A stretch of DNA of 64,000 nt from assembly GCA_034432755.1 (NCBI GenBank), contig DAOUBQ010000028.1, positions 1 through 64,000 on the forward strand. Reading direction: 5' to 3'. Position 1 is the first letter of the stretch. Every line of letters begins with the position of its first letter. The position numbers and the translations under genes are program-made. Below are positions 1 through 8,215 of the stretch, piece after piece. This stretch comes from UBA5195 sp034432755 (GTDB lineage Bacteria > Chloroflexota > Anaerolineae > Anaerolineales > Villigracilaceae). Under the pieces are notes generated by a model. It was not told the DNA's origin. It did no database searches and was given only the letters and a program-made list of their open reading frames with translations.

Positions 1-77
1 GATAAGCGTCCCGAAGGCTGGGTTCGACCCTTGAAATCGCCCGCACAAAGCCTTCGGGACGGTTCAAAAGGCTTATC
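1..77. repeat. nested hairpin with CCCGAAGG core
   Basis: A 13-bp perfect inverted repeat (7-19 with 49-61, core CGTCCCGAAGGCT) lies inside an outer GATAAG/CTTATC pair (1-6 with 72-77). The same CCCGAAGG/CCTTCGGG core recurs in the hairpins near 7451 and 16370. It may be a terminator or a dispersed palindrome, and it may continue left of the window. Confidence 0.5.
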
Positions 78-83
78 CCGAAT

Positions 84-202
84 TCAGGTTAAATAGGCAA
101 ACAGGATGCCGCCCGCTTCGAGCGCGGCCAGGCCGCCAAAGAAGCCCCAGGCAATCTTGAGAAAATCGCGGCGTGAGAGGTTGGGGGAGGGGTTTCGGAC
201 AT
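84..202 (-). pseudogene. remnant of a Tat-signal (Rieske-like) protein
   Basis: Read on the minus strand this encodes LSRRDFLKIAWGFFGGLAAL followed by a hydrophobic run and a stop after FAYLT. SRRDFLK is a twin-arginine export motif, and this N-terminus is the kind found on Rieske iron-sulfur subunits. The only plausible ATG (202) is in a different frame, separated by a C-rich run that suggests a one-base slip, and nothing of the mature protein remains. I read it as a frameshifted, truncated leftover of a redox gene once belonging to the cassette downstream. The Rieske assignment is inference from the signal peptide only. Confidence 0.5.
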
Positions 203-214
203 GGGAGACTCCGT

Positions 215-345
215 TCAGTTAGCAGTTATCAGTTACCAGTTATCAGTTGGTGGTTGGTAGTTGGTAGTTGGTGGTTGATGGTTGGCAGTTGAGCGGTTTT
301 TGGGGTTTCGATTGCTAACCGGCTAACCAAACAACCGGACAACTG
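215..345. repeat. degenerate CAGTTATCAGTT / GGTTGGTAGTT repeat tract
   Basis: Short imperfect tandem units (AGTTATCAGTTACCAGTTATC, then GGTTGGTAGTTGGTAGTTGG) followed by a complementary-looking tract with GCTAACCGGCTAACCAAAC. A related tract lies at 45466-45604, and a few units lie at 18287-18306. It is noncoding and gives no sign of CRISPR structure. Confidence 0.7.
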
Positions 346-554
346 CTTCACCACGCCTTCTTTTTACCAACTGAACTTGTACAGAACAAAAAGAATTTGT
401 GAAGATTTGTTAAAGCCCAGCACGTCACAAATTTCGCGCAATCTTGCGGAAAAGTTTAATTTCTCTTTACATTCGAGTCTTATCATGGGGGCAGGTTGGA
501 TGAAGAACATCCAACACAAACTTCAAAAATCACTCTCAAAAAGAAGAAAAACCC

Positions 555-1676
555 ATGTTACGCAACATCTTGATTGGAATTTTGGCCGCGACTCTGGTCG
601 TAGCCCTCGGAACCGCCGCTTACAACGTCATCAACGTCCAGGCCCAAGGCGGACTCACCGCCCCGCTGGCCGGGAACGGCAACGGGAACGGAAATGGCAA
701 CGGCAACGCCGGAAACGGCCAGGCAGCCGCAGGAGACCACGCCGCGCAACTGGCCGCCATCCCGCTCGCCGATTTGAGCGCGGAAGAACAAGCCAGCCTG
801 CTCTTCATGTACGAAGAAGAAAAATTGGCGCGGGACGTGTATAACGCCCTGAACGCCGCCTGGAACCTGCCGACCTTTCAGAACATCGCCGCCAGCGAAC
901 AAATGCATATGGACTCGGTCAAAGCCCTGCTCGACCGCTACAGTCTGACCGCCCCCGCGCTGCCCGCCGGTTCGTTTGCCGATGCCTCGCTCCAGAACCT
1001 GTATGCCACGCTGACCGCGCAGGGGGGGCAATCGGCAGCCGAGGCGCTGAAAGTGGGCGCGGCCATTGAGGAAATTGACATCCTCGACCTGCAAATCCGC
1101 CTGGCCCAAACCGACAACGCTGATATTCAACTGGTCTATAACAACCTGATGAACGGCTCAAAGAACCACCTGCAAGCCTTCTCCTCCGCCTACCAGACCC
1201 AAACCGGCACGGCCTACGTCCCGCAGTACATGACCGCCGAACAATACGCCGAAGCGCAGACCTACGCCCCCGGCAACGGCAACAGCGGCGCGGATGGCAA
1301 CGGCCAGAGCCAGGGACAGGGTCACGGTCAGGGCGGGGCGCAAGGTCAGTCCAGCGTGCCGCAGGTTCAGGCGCAGGCCAACCTGGCAAACGTCAGCACC
1401 GTGCGCGGCACCGTCTCGGCCTACGCCTACGGCACGCTGACCATCGCCACCGAAGACGGGCAGACGATGGGCCTCCAGCTCGGCAATCAGCGCTACGTTG
1501 CCAGCCTGGGCTTCAACCCGCAGGTTGGACAGGTCGTCACCGTCACGGGCTTCCCCGGCGACCAGGGTCTGTTCACCGCCACGCAAATCGTGATGGCCGA
1601 TGGCAGCACCTACACCTTCCGCCAGGATACTGGCCGCCCGGCCTGGGCTGGTGGAAACGGCAAAGGCAACCACTAA
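555..1676 (+). CDS. exported DUF2202 ferritin-like protein with C-terminal OB-like domain
   Basis: 373 residues. Residues 1-30 form a signal peptide or membrane anchor. They are followed by a Gly-Asn repeat (about 40-55). A DUF2202 domain spans about 70-225, with the family landmarks EEEKLARDVY (87-96), SEQMHMD (114-120), IEEIDILDL (171-179) and GSKNHL (201-206). These Glu and His residues sit where ferritin-like four-helix proteins bind metal. A second Gly/Gln-rich linker (about 240-265) leads to a small beta-rich domain (about 280-360) of the OB-fold type seen in exported bacterial proteins. The function of DUF2202 is unknown. A purine-rich stretch precedes the ATG. Location outside the membrane is inferred from the signal. 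Confidence 0.85.
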   Translation: MLRNILIGILAATLVVALGTAAYNVINVQAQGGLTAPLAGNGNGNGNGNGNAGNGQAAAGDHAAQLAAIPLADLSAEEQASLLFMYEEEKLARDVYNALNAAWNLPTFQNIAASEQMHMDSVKALLDRYSLTAPALPAGSFADASLQNLYATLTAQGGQSAAEALKVGAAIEEIDILDLQIRLAQTDNADIQLVYNNLMNGSKNHLQAFSSAYQTQTGTAYVPQYMTAEQYAEAQTYAPGNGNSGADGNGQSQGQGHGQGGAQGQSSVPQVQAQANLANVSTVRGTVSAYAYGTLTIATEDGQTMGLQLGNQRYVASLGFNPQVGQVVTVTGFPGDQGLFTATQIVMADGSTYTFRQDTGRPAWAGGNGKGNH

Positions 1677-1775
1677 ACCGTATCCTTATCCGCGCTCCTC
1701 TCCTCATAAGAAAGGAGCGTTTTTTCGCAAATGTCATCACCCAATCGTCATGATTCTTTTCAAGCAAATTGAGAA

Positions 1776-1781
1776 TATAAT
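1776..1781 (+). promoter_or_regulatory. -10 box of a probably leaderless promoter
   Basis: TATAAT ends 6 nt before the ATG at 1788, so transcription should begin at or beside the start codon. No Shine-Dalgarno sequence is present. No clear -35 box is visible. Confidence 0.5.
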
Positions 1782-1787
1782 AAAATT

Positions 1788-2051
1788 ATGTTCACCGGCA
1801 TCTTTCGTCACGAACGCGCCCGCCGCCAGGCCCTCACTGCCGGGCAAGTCACCCCTGACTCATCGCGTTGCGTGCAATGCGGAATCTGCTCCTTCAACTG
1901 TCCCATCGGAATTGACGTGCGTCGTCATGCCTGGCTGGGGCAGCCGGTGATTAACAGCCGCTGTCTGACGTGCGGCGAATGCGTGGCGCGCTGCCCGCGC
2001 GGGGTGCTGACCTTTGAGCGCACCAATCTCTTTGCGGAGCGGGGTGGATGA
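1788..2051 (+). CDS. 2x[4Fe-4S] ferredoxin-type protein
   Basis: 87 residues with two complete CxxCxxCxxxCP cluster motifs: C28/C31/C34/C38 and C59/C62/C65/C69. The arrangement is that of bacterial dicluster ferredoxins and of the heterodisulfide-reductase-C-like electron-transfer subunits. The stop overlaps the start of the following oxidoreductase (ATGA at 2048-2051), so the two are translationally coupled and probably act together, with this protein passing electrons to or from the flavoprotein. It is cytoplasmic (no signal). It lacks an RBS and follows a TATAAT box directly. Confidence 0.85.
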   Translation: MFTGIFRHERARRQALTAGQVTPDSSRCVQCGICSFNCPIGIDVRRHAWLGQPVINSRCLTCGECVARCPRGVLTFERTNLFAERGG

Positions 2052-3364
2052 GCCGTTATTTGCTGATTGGCACTGGGGTAGCCGCCATTGCTGCGCTGGA
2101 AGCTATCCGCTCGCTGGATGCGGATGGTGAAATCGCTGTCATCGGCGATGACCCGCATGGTTACTACTCGCGCCCCGGCCTGGCCTATTACCTGACGGGC
2201 GAATTGGAAGAAAGCCTGCTCTTCCCCTACCAGAAAACCGATTTTAGCCGCCTGAACGCGCGCTTCTACCGCGCCCGCGCCACGCGCATTTTGCTCGCCG
2301 AGAAGCAAGTGGAATTGGAAGGCGGCGCGTGTCTGCCCTACGAGAAACTTCTGATTGCCACCGGCGCCCAGGCCATCCCCCTCAACCTGCCCGGCGCGAA
2401 CCTGAGCGGCGTTCACAAACTCGACCATCTTGCCGATGCCCGTGCCCTGCTCGCTCATGCCCGGCGCGGACGCCCGGCCCTGGTCACCGGTGGCGGAATC
2501 ACCGCGCTGGAACTGGCCGAAGGCCTGGCCGCGCGCGGAATGAAGGTTCATTACGTCTTCCGCAGTGAACGCTACTGGCCGGCCGTGCTGGACGAGACCG
2601 AATCGCGTCTGATTGAAAGCCTGCTGCGGCGCGAGGCGATGACCCTCTACCCCAAAACCGAACTGACTGAAATTTTGGGCAAAAACGGAAAAGTAACCGG
2701 CGCGCGCCTTTCGAATGGCAAGGTGATTCCGACCGATTTGATTGCTTACGCCATCGGAATCGCTCCCCGAAGCGGCCTGGCGCGCGAGGCGGGAATCGCT
2801 TGCGAGCGCGGAATCCTGGTCAACGAGCGCATGGAAACCTCCCTACCGGGAGTTTACGCCGCTGGAGATGTGGCCCAGGCCTACGACCCCGCCGCCGGGA
2901 AACATGTCCTCGACAGCCTGTGGACCCCGGCGCGCGAACAAGGCCGCATCGCCGGGCTGAACATGGCCGGTCAGCCGACGGACTACGTCAAAAGCATTCC
3001 CTTCAACGTCACCCGCCTGGCCGGGTTAACGGTGACGATTATCGGCGCGGTGGCTCTCCCCTCATCCCCAGCTCTTCTCACGGCGAGCGAGGGCGACCTG
3101 CTGGCCATCGCCCGCGGCGATAGCGAAACCTGGCGCGAACTGCCGCACGCCATCATCGCCCAAAGCGGCTTCGAGGTCAACCGCCTGCGCCTGATGGTCG
3201 GCGAAAAACATATCCTCGGCGCAATTGTCATGGGCGACCAGAAATTCTCTGCGCCCCTGCAAAAACTCATCCGCGACCAAGCCGACATCACCCCCATCCG
3301 CCCGCGCCTGCTTGCCCCCCACGCGCCGATTGCCGATATTCTGGCGGAGTTCGTGAGCAAGTAA
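2048..3364 (+). CDS. FAD/NAD(P)-dependent oxidoreductase
   Basis: 438 residues of the class of rubredoxin reductase and the NirB N-terminus. The FAD dinucleotide-binding start is LIGTGVAAIAALEAI (6-20), the second nucleotide-binding motif is VTGGGITALELAEGL (146-160), and the FAD-closing motif is YAAGDVA (270-276). About 100 further residues form a C-terminal domain typical of this family. It is soluble, without a signal. It overlaps the ferredoxin gene by 4 bp and is followed 14 bp later by the membrane subunit. This suggests a cytoplasmic module exchanging electrons between NAD(P)H, ferredoxin clusters and the membrane. The physiological substrate cannot be read from the sequence. Confidence 0.8.
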   Translation: MSRYLLIGTGVAAIAALEAIRSLDADGEIAVIGDDPHGYYSRPGLAYYLTGELEESLLFPYQKTDFSRLNARFYRARATRILLAEKQVELEGGACLPYEKLLIATGAQAIPLNLPGANLSGVHKLDHLADARALLAHARRGRPALVTGGGITALELAEGLAARGMKVHYVFRSERYWPAVLDETESRLIESLLRREAMTLYPKTELTEILGKNGKVTGARLSNGKVIPTDLIAYAIGIAPRSGLAREAGIACERGILVNERMETSLPGVYAAGDVAQAYDPAAGKHVLDSLWTPAREQGRIAGLNMAGQPTDYVKSIPFNVTRLAGLTVTIIGAVALPSSPALLTASEGDLLAIARGDSETWRELPHAIIAQSGFEVNRLRLMVGEKHILGAIVMGDQKFSAPLQKLIRDQADITPIRPRLLAPHAPIADILAEFVSK

Positions 3365-3378
3365 ACAGGAAAACCATC

Positions 3379-3939
3379 ATGCTTCGTGGAAAAGAACTTC
3401 TCCTCGCCTTCCTCGCCTGCCTGATGATTGCGGCCTCTTATGGCGGCGTCTTGCTCTTCACGCAATCTATCCCGGCAGCCAGCGGGTTTTACGGTCACAC
3501 CATCGGCATTTTGGGCTTTGTACTGATGGTGATGACCGAAACCCTCTACAGCCTGCGCAAACGCTCGCGCTCGGCGCGTTGGGGCCGCATGGCCGATTGG
3601 CTGCAATTTCACATCTTCACCGGCATTGTGGGGCCGTTTATGGTCTTTCTGCACTCCTCGTGGAAGTTCAGCGGCCTGGCGGGAGTCACCCTGCTCATGA
3701 CGGGCGTCGTCGTGTTCAGCGGCTTCATCGGGCGCTACATCTACACCCGAATTCCGCGCACCGTGGACGGCCTGGAAGACCCCGGCCTGACCGCCGTGAT
3801 GAAAGCCTCTGCGCTGGCCAACGCCCGCCGTCTGATGGCACTCTGGCACGCGGTTCACATTCCGCTTGGCATGGCGCTCTTTACTGCTGCCTTTGCCCAC
3901 ATCCTGGGCGCGCTCTATTATGCTACCCTTTTGAAGTAG
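3379..3939 (+). CDS. four-helix membrane protein, probable b-type cytochrome
   Basis: 186 residues with about four membrane segments (roughly 7-28, 42-55, 80-95 with 100-120, and 155-182). Histidines H40, H78, H92, H157, H160 and H174 lie in or beside the helices, including HAVHIPLG, a spacing common in membrane haem-b proteins. It sits between the soluble flavoprotein and the multihaem cytochrome, so I infer that it carries electrons across the membrane. Haem binding is not proven. Its stop codon merges into a 21-bp palindrome. Confidence 0.65.
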   Translation: MLRGKELLLAFLACLMIAASYGGVLLFTQSIPAASGFYGHTIGILGFVLMVMTETLYSLRKRSRSARWGRMADWLQFHIFTGIVGPFMVFLHSSWKFSGLAGVTLLMTGVVVFSGFIGRYIYTRIPRTVDGLEDPGLTAVMKASALANARRLMALWHAVHIPLGMALFTAAFAHILGALYYATLLK

Positions 3940-3959
3940 CGCAAGATCATATCTTGCAC
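3939..3959. repeat. GCGCAAGAT-CAT-ATCTTGCAC palindrome
   Basis: A 9-bp hairpin beginning at the last base of the TAG stop codon. A near-identical palindrome begins at the same point relative to another TAG stop at 30376, so this looks like a dispersed element rather than a chance stem. Confidence 0.6.
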
Positions 3960-3966
3960 AACATCT

Positions 3967-5394
3967 ATGAACAACAAACTTGGCTGTCTCTCCCCGCTTG
4001 CCCTGGTCAGTTTCTTCCTGGCCGTTTTAGCCCTGCTCGTTGCCGAAATTCTGAACGGCAACGCCATGTTCAGCCCTGGCGCGCTGCACGCTGCCCATGC
4101 TGAAATCGGTGATGACTGCGCACAGTGTCACGCTCCATTTTGGTCTGCACAGCGCATGACCGAGCGCTGCCTGGTCTGTCACACCCAAATTCAGGCGGAT
4201 TTGAGCGATTCGTCCACCCTGCACGGGACTCTCGCCAAAGGGGCCAATTCCACCTGCCAGGCCTGCCACACGGAGCATGCCGGGCCTTCAGCCGCGCTGA
4301 CCGTTATGGATACCGCCACCTTCCCCCATGAAGTCACCGGCTTCGCCCTCACCGCGCACCGCACCCGTTCCCCGGGCATTCCCTTCACCTGCAACGATTG
4401 CCATACCGAGAGCATTTCCCGTTTTGACCAGCAAACCTGCGCCGAATGTCACCGCACGCTCGACGCCGCCTACATGGAAAAACACATCGCGGCGTTTGGC
4501 GCAAACTGCCTGGCCTGTCACGATGGTCACGACCGCTTTGGTAACTTTGACCACTCCCAAACCGCCTTCGCGCTGACCGGTCAACATCAGAAAGTTGCTT
4601 GTTCTGACTGCCACCATAACGCCCGCAGCCTGACCGATTTAGCGGTCTTTGCCACAACTTGCGAATCCTGCCATCTGAAAGATGACGCCCACCAGGGCCG
4701 TTTTGGAACCAACTGCGGGGTGTGCCATACGCCTGAAGGTTGGCAACCCGCCCAATTTGACCACAACCTGGCCGCCTTCAAACTGGAAGGCAAGCACGCT
4801 GACGTACAATGCGAAAATTGCCACCAAAACGGCCAATACAAAGGCACACCGCAAGATTGTTACTCCTGCCATAAAGCGGATGACAAACACAACGGTCAAT
4901 TTGGCACAGCCTGCGAAACCTGCCACACCCCCACCGACTGGAAGAACGCCACCTTCGACCACAACCTGAGTCGCTTCCCGCTCACCGGCGCGCACGTCAC
5001 CGTACAATGCGAGAACTGCCACCAAAACCGGGTTTTCAAAGGCACGCCCACCGAATGCGCCGCCTGCCACCGCGAACCGGAATACCACGCGGGCATGTTC
5101 CCCGGCCAAGCCTGCTCACAATGTCACACCACCAGTGCTTGGCGTCCGGCCCAATACACTGGCCCGCACACCTTCCCGATGAATCACGGACAGGAAGGAG
5201 GCCGTGTCAACACCTGCGCCGACTGCCACCAACCCACCCTGACCACCTGGACGTGCTACACCTGTCACAATCAGGCCGAAATTACGCGCAAGCACACCAA
5301 AGAAGGCATCTCCAATTTTAGCGACTGTCTGCGCTGTCACCCCACCGGGCAAGAGAAAGAAGGCGAAGGGGGAAATAAAAAAGATGATGATTGA
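3967..5394 (+). CDS. membrane-anchored multihaem cytochrome c with 18 CXXCH motifs
   Basis: 475 residues. Residues about 10-30 form an N-terminal membrane anchor, and the rest should lie outside the cytoplasmic membrane. I count 18 CXXCH haem motifs: CAQCH, CLVCH, CQACH, CNDCH, CAECH, CLACH, CSDCH, CESCH, CGVCH, CENCH, CYSCH, CETCH, CENCH, CAACH, CSQCH, CADCH, CYTCH and CLRCH. The middle is built of repeated blocks with VQCENCHQN, KGTP and FDHNL signatures, evidence of internal duplication. The tail is charged (EGEGGNKKDDD). It is the last gene of the redox cassette and would be its extracytoplasmic electron wire. Partner and final acceptor are unknown. Confidence 0.9.
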   Translation: MNNKLGCLSPLALVSFFLAVLALLVAEILNGNAMFSPGALHAAHAEIGDDCAQCHAPFWSAQRMTERCLVCHTQIQADLSDSSTLHGTLAKGANSTCQACHTEHAGPSAALTVMDTATFPHEVTGFALTAHRTRSPGIPFTCNDCHTESISRFDQQTCAECHRTLDAAYMEKHIAAFGANCLACHDGHDRFGNFDHSQTAFALTGQHQKVACSDCHHNARSLTDLAVFATTCESCHLKDDAHQGRFGTNCGVCHTPEGWQPAQFDHNLAAFKLEGKHADVQCENCHQNGQYKGTPQDCYSCHKADDKHNGQFGTACETCHTPTDWKNATFDHNLSRFPLTGAHVTVQCENCHQNRVFKGTPTECAACHREPEYHAGMFPGQACSQCHTTSAWRPAQYTGPHTFPMNHGQEGGRVNTCADCHQPTLTTWTCYTCHNQAEITRKHTKEGISNFSDCLRCHPTGQEKEGEGGNKKDDD

Positions 5395-5395
5395 C

Positions 5396-6406
5396 TCAGG
5401 GCGCGGTTAAAGTGGGAAAAGCAAACGTGCAGGCTTGCAGGCTGGGATAAGTCCCCATTTGGGCAAGCCTGGCATCCAGTCCCTGGCTGGATGCGGAAAT
5501 CATCTCGATAAAAGCCAGCGCAGCATTGGCATCCCCGTTTTGGATGGCGCTGGTAGCCTGTTGCCAGGTCCAGAACATTTTGACGGCCTCTTTCTGGTAA
5601 CTTTCCAGGCAGGGTGGAGCGGCTTCAGCGCGCTGTGCTTCGTATAGCATTGCAGCATTTCGTGCCAGGGCTTCGGCTTCTGTCATTTTCAGGGTTTTCT
5701 TCTTCAATCGTTTGGCGGCGAAGTCCATATCGGTCAGCAGTTGGTTGACGCGCGCCAGGTGTGCGTTCATGTAAGACTCAACCGCTTCGCAAGTGCAGGG
5801 GTCGGACGTCGGGGTCGCAGTCTTATAGGGGCGCAGGGCCAGGGTCGGTTGCGGGGTGTTGCCTGTGACTGGAATAAGCGGGCTGGGGGTAGGATAATTG
5901 GCCTCGGCGCGGACGTTGCCTGGGCGGTTAAGAATCATCAGCATCCCGATTCCCAGGCAGCCGAATACCAGGCAGCCAAACAGGCTGGCCATGGCCGCCA
6001 AAAACCATTTTGGTATTTGAAAGATTTTCTTCTTTTTCTTTGGCGTTTTTCCAGGGACGATGGGCGGCGTGCCAGGGTCAGGCCGCAATGACTCTGCCCA
6101 GGGGTCGTCTTTTTCCAGCGTGACGAAGGCAGGCTGCGGTTTGGGAATTTCAGCCGAGTTTGGCGCTTCTGGGGAAATTCGCTCCAGTGACTCGCGCGCG
6201 TTGGGGTAGGCGGGGTCGAGTTTCAGGACTTGTTGGAGGGCTTCGATGGCCTGACCGCGTTTGCCGCAATAGCGGGCGTAAATATACCAGGCATCGGCAT
6301 TTAACGGGTCAGCCTGCACGGTTTGTCTTAACAACTCCCGCCCATCGGCTTTGTTTCCCGCCTCGATAAGGTTGATGGCGCGCAGGAGAATCTGATCTGT
6401 ATCCAT
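5396..6406 (-). CDS. TPR protein with central membrane segment
   Basis: 336 residues. The N-terminus (about 3-75) holds two or three TPR-like helix pairs. Then come a Pro-rich linker and a basic stretch KKKKK before one transmembrane segment (about 134-158). The C-terminal half is preceded by a Pro/Thr-rich linker, contains several Cys (CTCEAVESY, CLESYQ, QACTF) and has no family I recognise. The topology suggests cytoplasmic TPRs and an outside sensor or adhesion domain. It converges on the cytochrome gene with a 1-bp gap. Confidence 0.65.
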   Translation of the reverse strand: MDTDQILLRAINLIEAGNKADGRELLRQTVQADPLNADAWYIYARYCGKRGQAIEALQQVLKLDPAYPNARESLERISPEAPNSAEIPKPQPAFVTLEKDDPWAESLRPDPGTPPIVPGKTPKKKKKIFQIPKWFLAAMASLFGCLVFGCLGIGMLMILNRPGNVRAEANYPTPSPLIPVTGNTPQPTLALRPYKTATPTSDPCTCEAVESYMNAHLARVNQLLTDMDFAAKRLKKKTLKMTEAEALARNAAMLYEAQRAEAAPPCLESYQKEAVKMFWTWQQATSAIQNGDANAALAFIEMISASSQGLDARLAQMGTYPSLQACTFAFPTLTAP

Positions 6407-6568
6407 AAAATTATCCGGGGAAGGCTCTCTTTACAGTGTAGCATGGCGGCCTGCCCCGAATGTTTGCAGTAGCATTGTAAAAATTGCGGCAGAAAAACGC
6501 GCCGCGTTGGGTGCATCTTTGTTCGTTGGTTGGTTTAGAGCCTATCTGAAAAATATTCTTGCGGCATC

Positions 6569-6613
6569 CCGCCCAGACATACCACTTTGTGACACATGTA
6601 AATGTCCGGGCGG
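6569..6613. repeat. long imperfect palindrome
   Basis: CCGCCCAGACAT (6569-6580) pairs with ATGTCCGGGCGG (6602-6613) with one mismatch. It lies in the 239-bp gap downstream of the HEAT-repeat gene. No T-run follows on either strand, so a terminator role is doubtful. The rest of the gap shows nothing else. Confidence 0.45.
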
Positions 6614-6645
6614 AGCAGGCAAGACACGAATTTTTGGCTAGACTC

Positions 6646-7425
6646 TTACTCAAGATACTGGTAGGCCTCTTCAGCTTCGCGCCGGACGATGTAGGCATAG
6701 TCCCATTCGTAGTGTTCATCAATCCCCATCAGCCGCTCAAGGATGGTTTTGAGCGTCTGGCGCTCTTCGGGCGCGAGATGACCGAATTTTGCCAGTTTCC
6801 CTAGGCTGCGGACGGCCTTGGCGCGGATGACGGGGCTGCTTTCGGCCAGGTTGCGCTGGAGTTTGTGGAAGATTTCGCCGCGCAGTGAATCGGACAGAGA
6901 GGGGATGAACTCTACGAATTTGCCAATTGCCCGGGTGGCGGTGTCGCGCAGTTCCAGGTCGGTGGAGTTGATGGCATCAAGCGCCAGCGGCAAGGCTTCC
7001 ATCACATGCGGCGATTTGATTTTTCCCAAGGCGTAAAGGATGAACACCCGGCGGGCGAGGTCGCTGGTTGCGTTGTATTCGGCAATCAGTGGCTGGATGG
7101 CATCGGCTCCAATACGCCCCAGGGCATGACCAATCGTCAATTGGGCTTTCAGGTCGCCGTCATCGAGTTCGTGCAACAGTTCTGGGATGACCCAATCGCC
7201 AAACCCAACCACCAGGCTGACGGCTTCGTTCAAGACCGGGACGAGGTCGGGGCGGTCGAGCATGTCGAAATGGAAGAGGGTTGCCACCATTTCAAACAGG
7301 GGTCGGGCTTCTTTTGAGCCAATGCGGGCAATTTCTTTGCGGACGAGTTCTAGCCCTTCGTGAATTTTCTCCGCGTCTGCGCTGGATAGCAAGGTTTCGA
7401 TGTGCTGGTAGGGATGTTCTGGCAT
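6646..7425 (-). CDS. HEAT-repeat protein
   Basis: 259 residues made almost wholly of HEAT-like helical pairs, for example LKAQLTIGHALGRIGADAIQ, ARRVFILYALGKIKSPHVME and VIRAKAVRSLGKLAKFG. There is no signal and no catalytic motif. Such scaffolds usually bind protein partners. It is the gene after the hemerythrin-like gene on the same strand, separated by 63 bp containing a terminator hairpin, so co-transcription would be partial. The function is unknown. Confidence 0.7.
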   Translation of the reverse strand: MPEHPYQHIETLLSSADAEKIHEGLELVRKEIARIGSKEARPLFEMVATLFHFDMLDRPDLVPVLNEAVSLVVGFGDWVIPELLHELDDGDLKAQLTIGHALGRIGADAIQPLIAEYNATSDLARRVFILYALGKIKSPHVMEALPLALDAINSTDLELRDTATRAIGKFVEFIPSLSDSLRGEIFHKLQRNLAESSPVIRAKAVRSLGKLAKFGHLAPEERQTLKTILERLMGIDEHYEWDYAYIVRREAEEAYQYLE

Positions 7426-7442
7426 ATTGTTCCTCCGGCAGA

Positions 7443-7481
7443 AAAGAAAGCGTCCCGAAGGGCTAAAAATCCTTCGGGGCG
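7443..7481 (-). terminator. intrinsic terminator (CCCGAAGG family)
   Basis: Stem CGTCCCGAAGG/CCTTCGGGGCG (7451-7461 with 7471-7481, one wobble pair). On the minus strand it is followed by CTTTCTTTTC. It lies just after the hemerythrin-like gene. Confidence 0.7.
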
Positions 7482-7488
7482 AGATTTA

Positions 7489-8046
7489 TTATTTCCAGTC
7501 GTCTGATTCGTCTTTGAGGGCCGCAACGATTTTTTCATAGTGTTCGACCGGATGATTTTCACCCTCCTCAAAAATGATGCGATTATAGGCTTCAGCAATT
7601 TTGTATTGTTCTTCAGGCGGGATAAGTTGTTCGGCCAGAGGGAAGATGATGCTGCGCGAGCGGTCGATGTGCTGGCGCAGCATGGATGTGTAGCTGCTGG
7701 TAGCCCAAATAATGCCGTTTCGCCCATCCATATCTCCCGCTTGCCATTGGCGCGCGGCGGCCAGCAGCTCGTCACTCATTTCTTTGCTGTTGGCAATGTC
7801 TTCGAGCATGTGCTGGAGTTGACCACTGTCAGCCGCCAGGCCGTTTTCCTCCAGGGTTTTGAGCAGAACCTGTTCTTTTTTGAAATATTGTGCCTCGATA
7901 AACTCTTTGATGAAAGTGCATCCGTAGATGAAAAAACCCGGCTGGACCGGTTTGTTTTGAGCCGTGTTGACGGCTCCCAAGCCAAACACAGCCAGGAAGC
8001 GGTCAATGAGTTCCTGGTCGTTGCGGAGAATCTTGGTCGCCTTCAT
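7489..8046 (-). CDS. hemerythrin-like (HHE) domain protein with atypical ligands
   Basis: 185 residues, mostly helical. The segment SMLRQHIDRSRSIIFPLAEQ resembles the HxxxE..FP helix of hemerythrin HHE proteins, and LQHMLEDI the preceding helix. The place where the family has HHxKEE reads AQYFKKEQ, so a first metal-binding His pair appears to be lost. It may bind iron differently or not at all. It is divergent from a Crp/Fnr regulator, which is a common setting for oxygen or NO response. A plausible minus-strand promoter lies upstream (TTGCAA, 18-bp spacer, TACATT). The start at 8046 is preceded by GAGAGGAACCC. Confidence 0.6.
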   Translation of the reverse strand: MKATKILRNDQELIDRFLAVFGLGAVNTAQNKPVQPGFFIYGCTFIKEFIEAQYFKKEQVLLKTLEENGLAADSGQLQHMLEDIANSKEMSDELLAAARQWQAGDMDGRNGIIWATSSYTSMLRQHIDRSRSIIFPLAEQLIPPEEQYKIAEAYNRIIFEEGENHPVEHYEKIVAALKDESDDWK

Positions 8047-8203
8047 GGGGTTCCTCTCGTGTCGGATTCGTTATGTACAATGTATCATAAAATGCTTTTT
8101 GGTTGCAATTGTAAAACTGTACACGCTGCTCACTGTTTTTCAGAATAAATAGCATAATTCTACCGCACCTGCCTGTTTTGCGCAGCCCGCAGGTAATTTC
8201 AGG

Positions 8204-8209
8204 TAAAAT
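8204..8209 (+). promoter_or_regulatory. -10 box of a probably leaderless promoter
   Basis: TAAAAT ends 6 nt before the ATG at 8216, with no RBS between them. The -35 region is weak (TTGCGC at 8178, 20-bp spacer). Confidence 0.4.
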
Positions 8210-8215
8210 CAGACC

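Noticed and set aside
555..1676. DUF2202 protein as a functional ferritin
   Set aside because: The Glu and His pattern is compatible, but DUF2202 has no proven iron storage role, so no function was assigned.
2983..3900. Minus-strand open frame of 305 codons opposite the redox cassette
   Set aside because: It covers two convincing plus-strand genes, and its translation shows no family features.
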